Assembly: GCF_005502935.1 (NCBI RefSeq)
Contig: NZ_SCMP01000008.1
Coordinates: 62,001 to 126,000 of the forward strand
Source of the DNA: Pseudomonas sp. 2FG
GTDB lineage: Bacteria; Pseudomonadota; Gammaproteobacteria; Pseudomonadales; Pseudomonadaceae
Length of the DNA: 64,000 nucleotides
Reading direction: 5' to 3'
Part shown: piece after piece, positions 62,649 to 64,000 of the stretch
Layout: the number at the start of each line of letters is the position of its first letter
Numbering within the stretch: the first letter of the stretch is position 1
Translations under genes and position numbers: made by a program
The notes under the pieces: model-generated
What the model was told of the DNA's origin: nothing
The model's input: only the letters and a program-made list of their open reading frames with translations
The model's database searches: none

Positions 62649-63314
62649 ATGCATAAAAAAGTTGCTGTAATCCTCTCCGGTTGCGGTGTCTATGACGGCG
62701 CCGAAGTCTACGAGAGTGTGCTCACCCTGTTACGCCTCGACCAACGTGGCGCCCTGGTGCAGTGCTTCGCGCCGAACATCGCCCAGCACCAGGTGATCAA
62801 CCACCTCAGCGGCGAGGAGATGCCCGAATCGCGCAACGTGCTGGTGGAAGCCGCGCGGATAGCTCGCGGCCAGATCAAGGACGTGCGCGAAGCCAAGGCC
62901 GAAGATTTCGATGCGCTGATCCTGCCAGGCGGCTTCGGCGCCGCGAAGAACCTCTCCGACTTCGCCAGCAATGGCGCCCACTGCAGCGTGCAGCCAGATG
63001 TGCTGGCGCTGGCCAAAGCATTCGCCGCCGCGCAAAAACCAGTGGGGCTGATCTGCATCGCCCCGGCGCTGGCGGCGAAAATCTATGGCCCCGGCGTCAC
63101 CTGCACCATCGGCAACGATGTCGGCACCGCCGCGGCGCTGAGCGAGATGGGCGTGCAGCATGAAGCGTGCACGGTCGACGAGATCATCGAAGACACCGAG
63201 CGCAAACTGGTGAGCACCCCGGCCTATATGCTCGCGCAATCGATCAGCGAGGCTGCCTCCGGCATCAACAAGCTGGTCGACCGCGTGCTCGAACTGACCG
63301 TCCCCCAGAGCTGA
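62649..63314 (+). CDS. elbB: ElbB, DJ-1/PfpI-like isoprenoid-associated glyoxalase
   Basis: A 221-residue protein of the ElbB family. MHKKVAVILSGCGVYDGAEV opens it; ALILPGGFGAAKNL is the DJ-1-like loop, and the nucleophile is the Cys in GLICIAPALAAKI. ElbB (called glyoxalase III-like and linked to carotenoid precursor production in E. coli) has poorly known chemistry. GAGG precedes the ATG. Confidence 0.94.
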   Translation: MHKKVAVILSGCGVYDGAEVYESVLTLLRLDQRGALVQCFAPNIAQHQVINHLSGEEMPESRNVLVEAARIARGQIKDVREAKAEDFDALILPGGFGAAKNLSDFASNGAHCSVQPDVLALAKAFAAAQKPVGLICIAPALAAKIYGPGVTCTIGNDVGTAAALSEMGVQHEACTVDEIIEDTERKLVSTPAYMLAQSISEAASGINKLVDRVLELTVPQS

Positions 63315-63451
63315 ACCTAGGGCAACCCAACCTAGATCGGCCCCTAAGCAGGCCGATCCGGCCAATGTTCGCGGCACTCGCGCCGCGCCTCTGGCCAAGC
63401 CAGCGCGCTTGCCGCAGCGTACTAAGCCAACCCCGCCGACGCAGAATCAGC

Positions 63452-63922
63452 ATGCCCAAGCAGCCCTTCGAACTCACCGCAGAACTGCAGCAGGCGGTGA
63501 GCAGCTTTTTCCAGCGCATTCCCTTCAACCAGGTGCTCGGCATCCAACTCGGCGAGCTGTCGCCCGAGCGGGTGGTGATGTCTCTACCGATGAAGCCAGA
63601 GCTGATCGGCAACTTCGTCCACGGCATTCTGCACGGTGGCGTGATCGCCTCGTTGCTGGATGTGGCCGGCGGTGCCATGGCACTGATCGGTGCCTTCGAG
63701 CGCCATCAGCACTTGCCCAGCGCCGAGCGCATGGCGCGACTGTCCAAGCTCGGCACCATCGATTTGCGCATCGACTACCTGCGCCCCGGTCGCGGCCAGC
63801 ACTTCACCGCGCAGGCCGTGCTGCTGCGCTCAGGCAATAAAGTTGCGGTGGTGCGCTCGGAACTGCATGCCGACGACGGCACCCTGGTGGCGGTCGGTAC
63901 CGGCACCTATCTCTGTGGTTAA
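63452..63922 (+). CDS. Hotdog-fold thioesterase of the PaaI family
   Basis: A 156-residue hotdog-fold protein. PFNQVLGIQLGELSPERVVMSLP leads to NFVHGILHGGVIASLLDVAGG, with the active-site region HGGVIASLLD typical of PaaI/DUF4442-type acyl-CoA thioesterases. ATG 63452 is chosen; an upstream in-frame extension looks non-coding. It follows elbB by about 137 bp on the same strand. Confidence 0.9.
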   Translation: MPKQPFELTAELQQAVSSFFQRIPFNQVLGIQLGELSPERVVMSLPMKPELIGNFVHGILHGGVIASLLDVAGGAMALIGAFERHQHLPSAERMARLSKLGTIDLRIDYLRPGRGQHFTAQAVLLRSGNKVAVVRSELHADDGTLVAVGTGTYLCG

Positions 63923-63937
63923 GCCGGGAAACCCGGC

Positions 63938-64000
63938 CTAGCGGGTTGAGGCTCGGGCCAGACGGGTGAGGATGCGATCCAGTGCATTGGCGAAGGCCTG
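63938..64000 (-). CDS. C-terminal end of an unrecognised gene cut by the window edge
   Basis: Only the last 20 codons are visible: QAFANALDRILTRLARASTR, then TAG at 63938–63940. Coding-like composition and the convergent arrangement suggest a real gene end, but this is too short to name a family. Confidence 0.55.
   Translation of the reverse strand, partial: QAFANALDRILTRLARASTR

Overview
The window is chromosomal DNA from a Pseudomonas species. It is G+C-rich and coding-dense, and its gene order follows, from memory, the P. aeruginosa PAO1 stretch around PA5192–PA5246: pckA–hslO–hslR–rimB–rimK–amgSR–tex–gshA–argA–argE–gcvTHP–iron ABC genes–ubiI–ubiH–pepP–zapA–6S RNA–ubiD–rho–trxA–ppx–ppk–hemB. 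Several insertions and replacements suggest a different Pseudomonas species. The assignment rests on synteny and protein family recognition; no database search was run.

Layout. 1–4.4 kb is a decaying accessory end: a partial iron-type alcohol dehydrogenase, a small gene broken by TGA, an unknown membrane protein, a recQ-type helicase split by an amber codon, a frameshifted small gene, and REP-like repeats. 4.4–9.1 kb holds pckA, the heat-shock genes hslO and hslR, and the ribosome-modification pair rimB–rimK. 9.1–13 kb is one very large gene, read here as a MASE1–LOV–PAS–GGDEF–EAL cyclic-di-GMP enzyme with a complete photoactive LOV signature. 13–18 kb holds the AmgSR (EnvZ/OmpR) two-component system and tex; their shared upstream region is interrupted by a 262-bp element with terminal inverted repeats and a TAA duplication. 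18–25 kb carries a transferred-looking endonuclease/phosphatase, gshA, an RMF-like small protein, argA, argE and a CYTH–CHAD triphosphatase. 25–28.6 kb has an orphan PilB/GspE-type ATPase and an SPFH–NfeD pair.

28.7–35.8 kb is the main accessory block: a co-directional operon of two adjacent fold-type-I Orn/Lys/Arg decarboxylases, a PotE-like antiporter and a solute-binding protein, preceded by a near-consensus Anr/FNR site. It is most simply read as an amino-acid decarboxylation/polyamine exchange system. 36–43.6 kb is the glycine cleavage operon (gcvT, gcvH, gcvP) and a ferric-iron transporter lacking its ATPase. 43.8–48.3 kb is the ubiquinone hydroxylase/pepP operon.

48.4–56.3 kb has a ZapB-like protein, zapA, 6S RNA, the 5-formyl-THF cyclo-ligase, a 43-residue membrane protein, an EVE-domain protein, a quinone oxidoreductase, an iron-sulfur flavin reductase overlapping ubiD, rho and trxA. 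56.7–64 kb has ppx and ppk converging with overlapping ends, hemB, a DedA protein, elbB, a thioesterase and the tail of one more gene.

Most of the window is conserved core. The points worth a second look are the light-sensing c-di-GMP gene beside rimBK, the structured transposable element and junction hairpin at amgRS, the twin-decarboxylase operon, and the cluster of broken genes at the left end.
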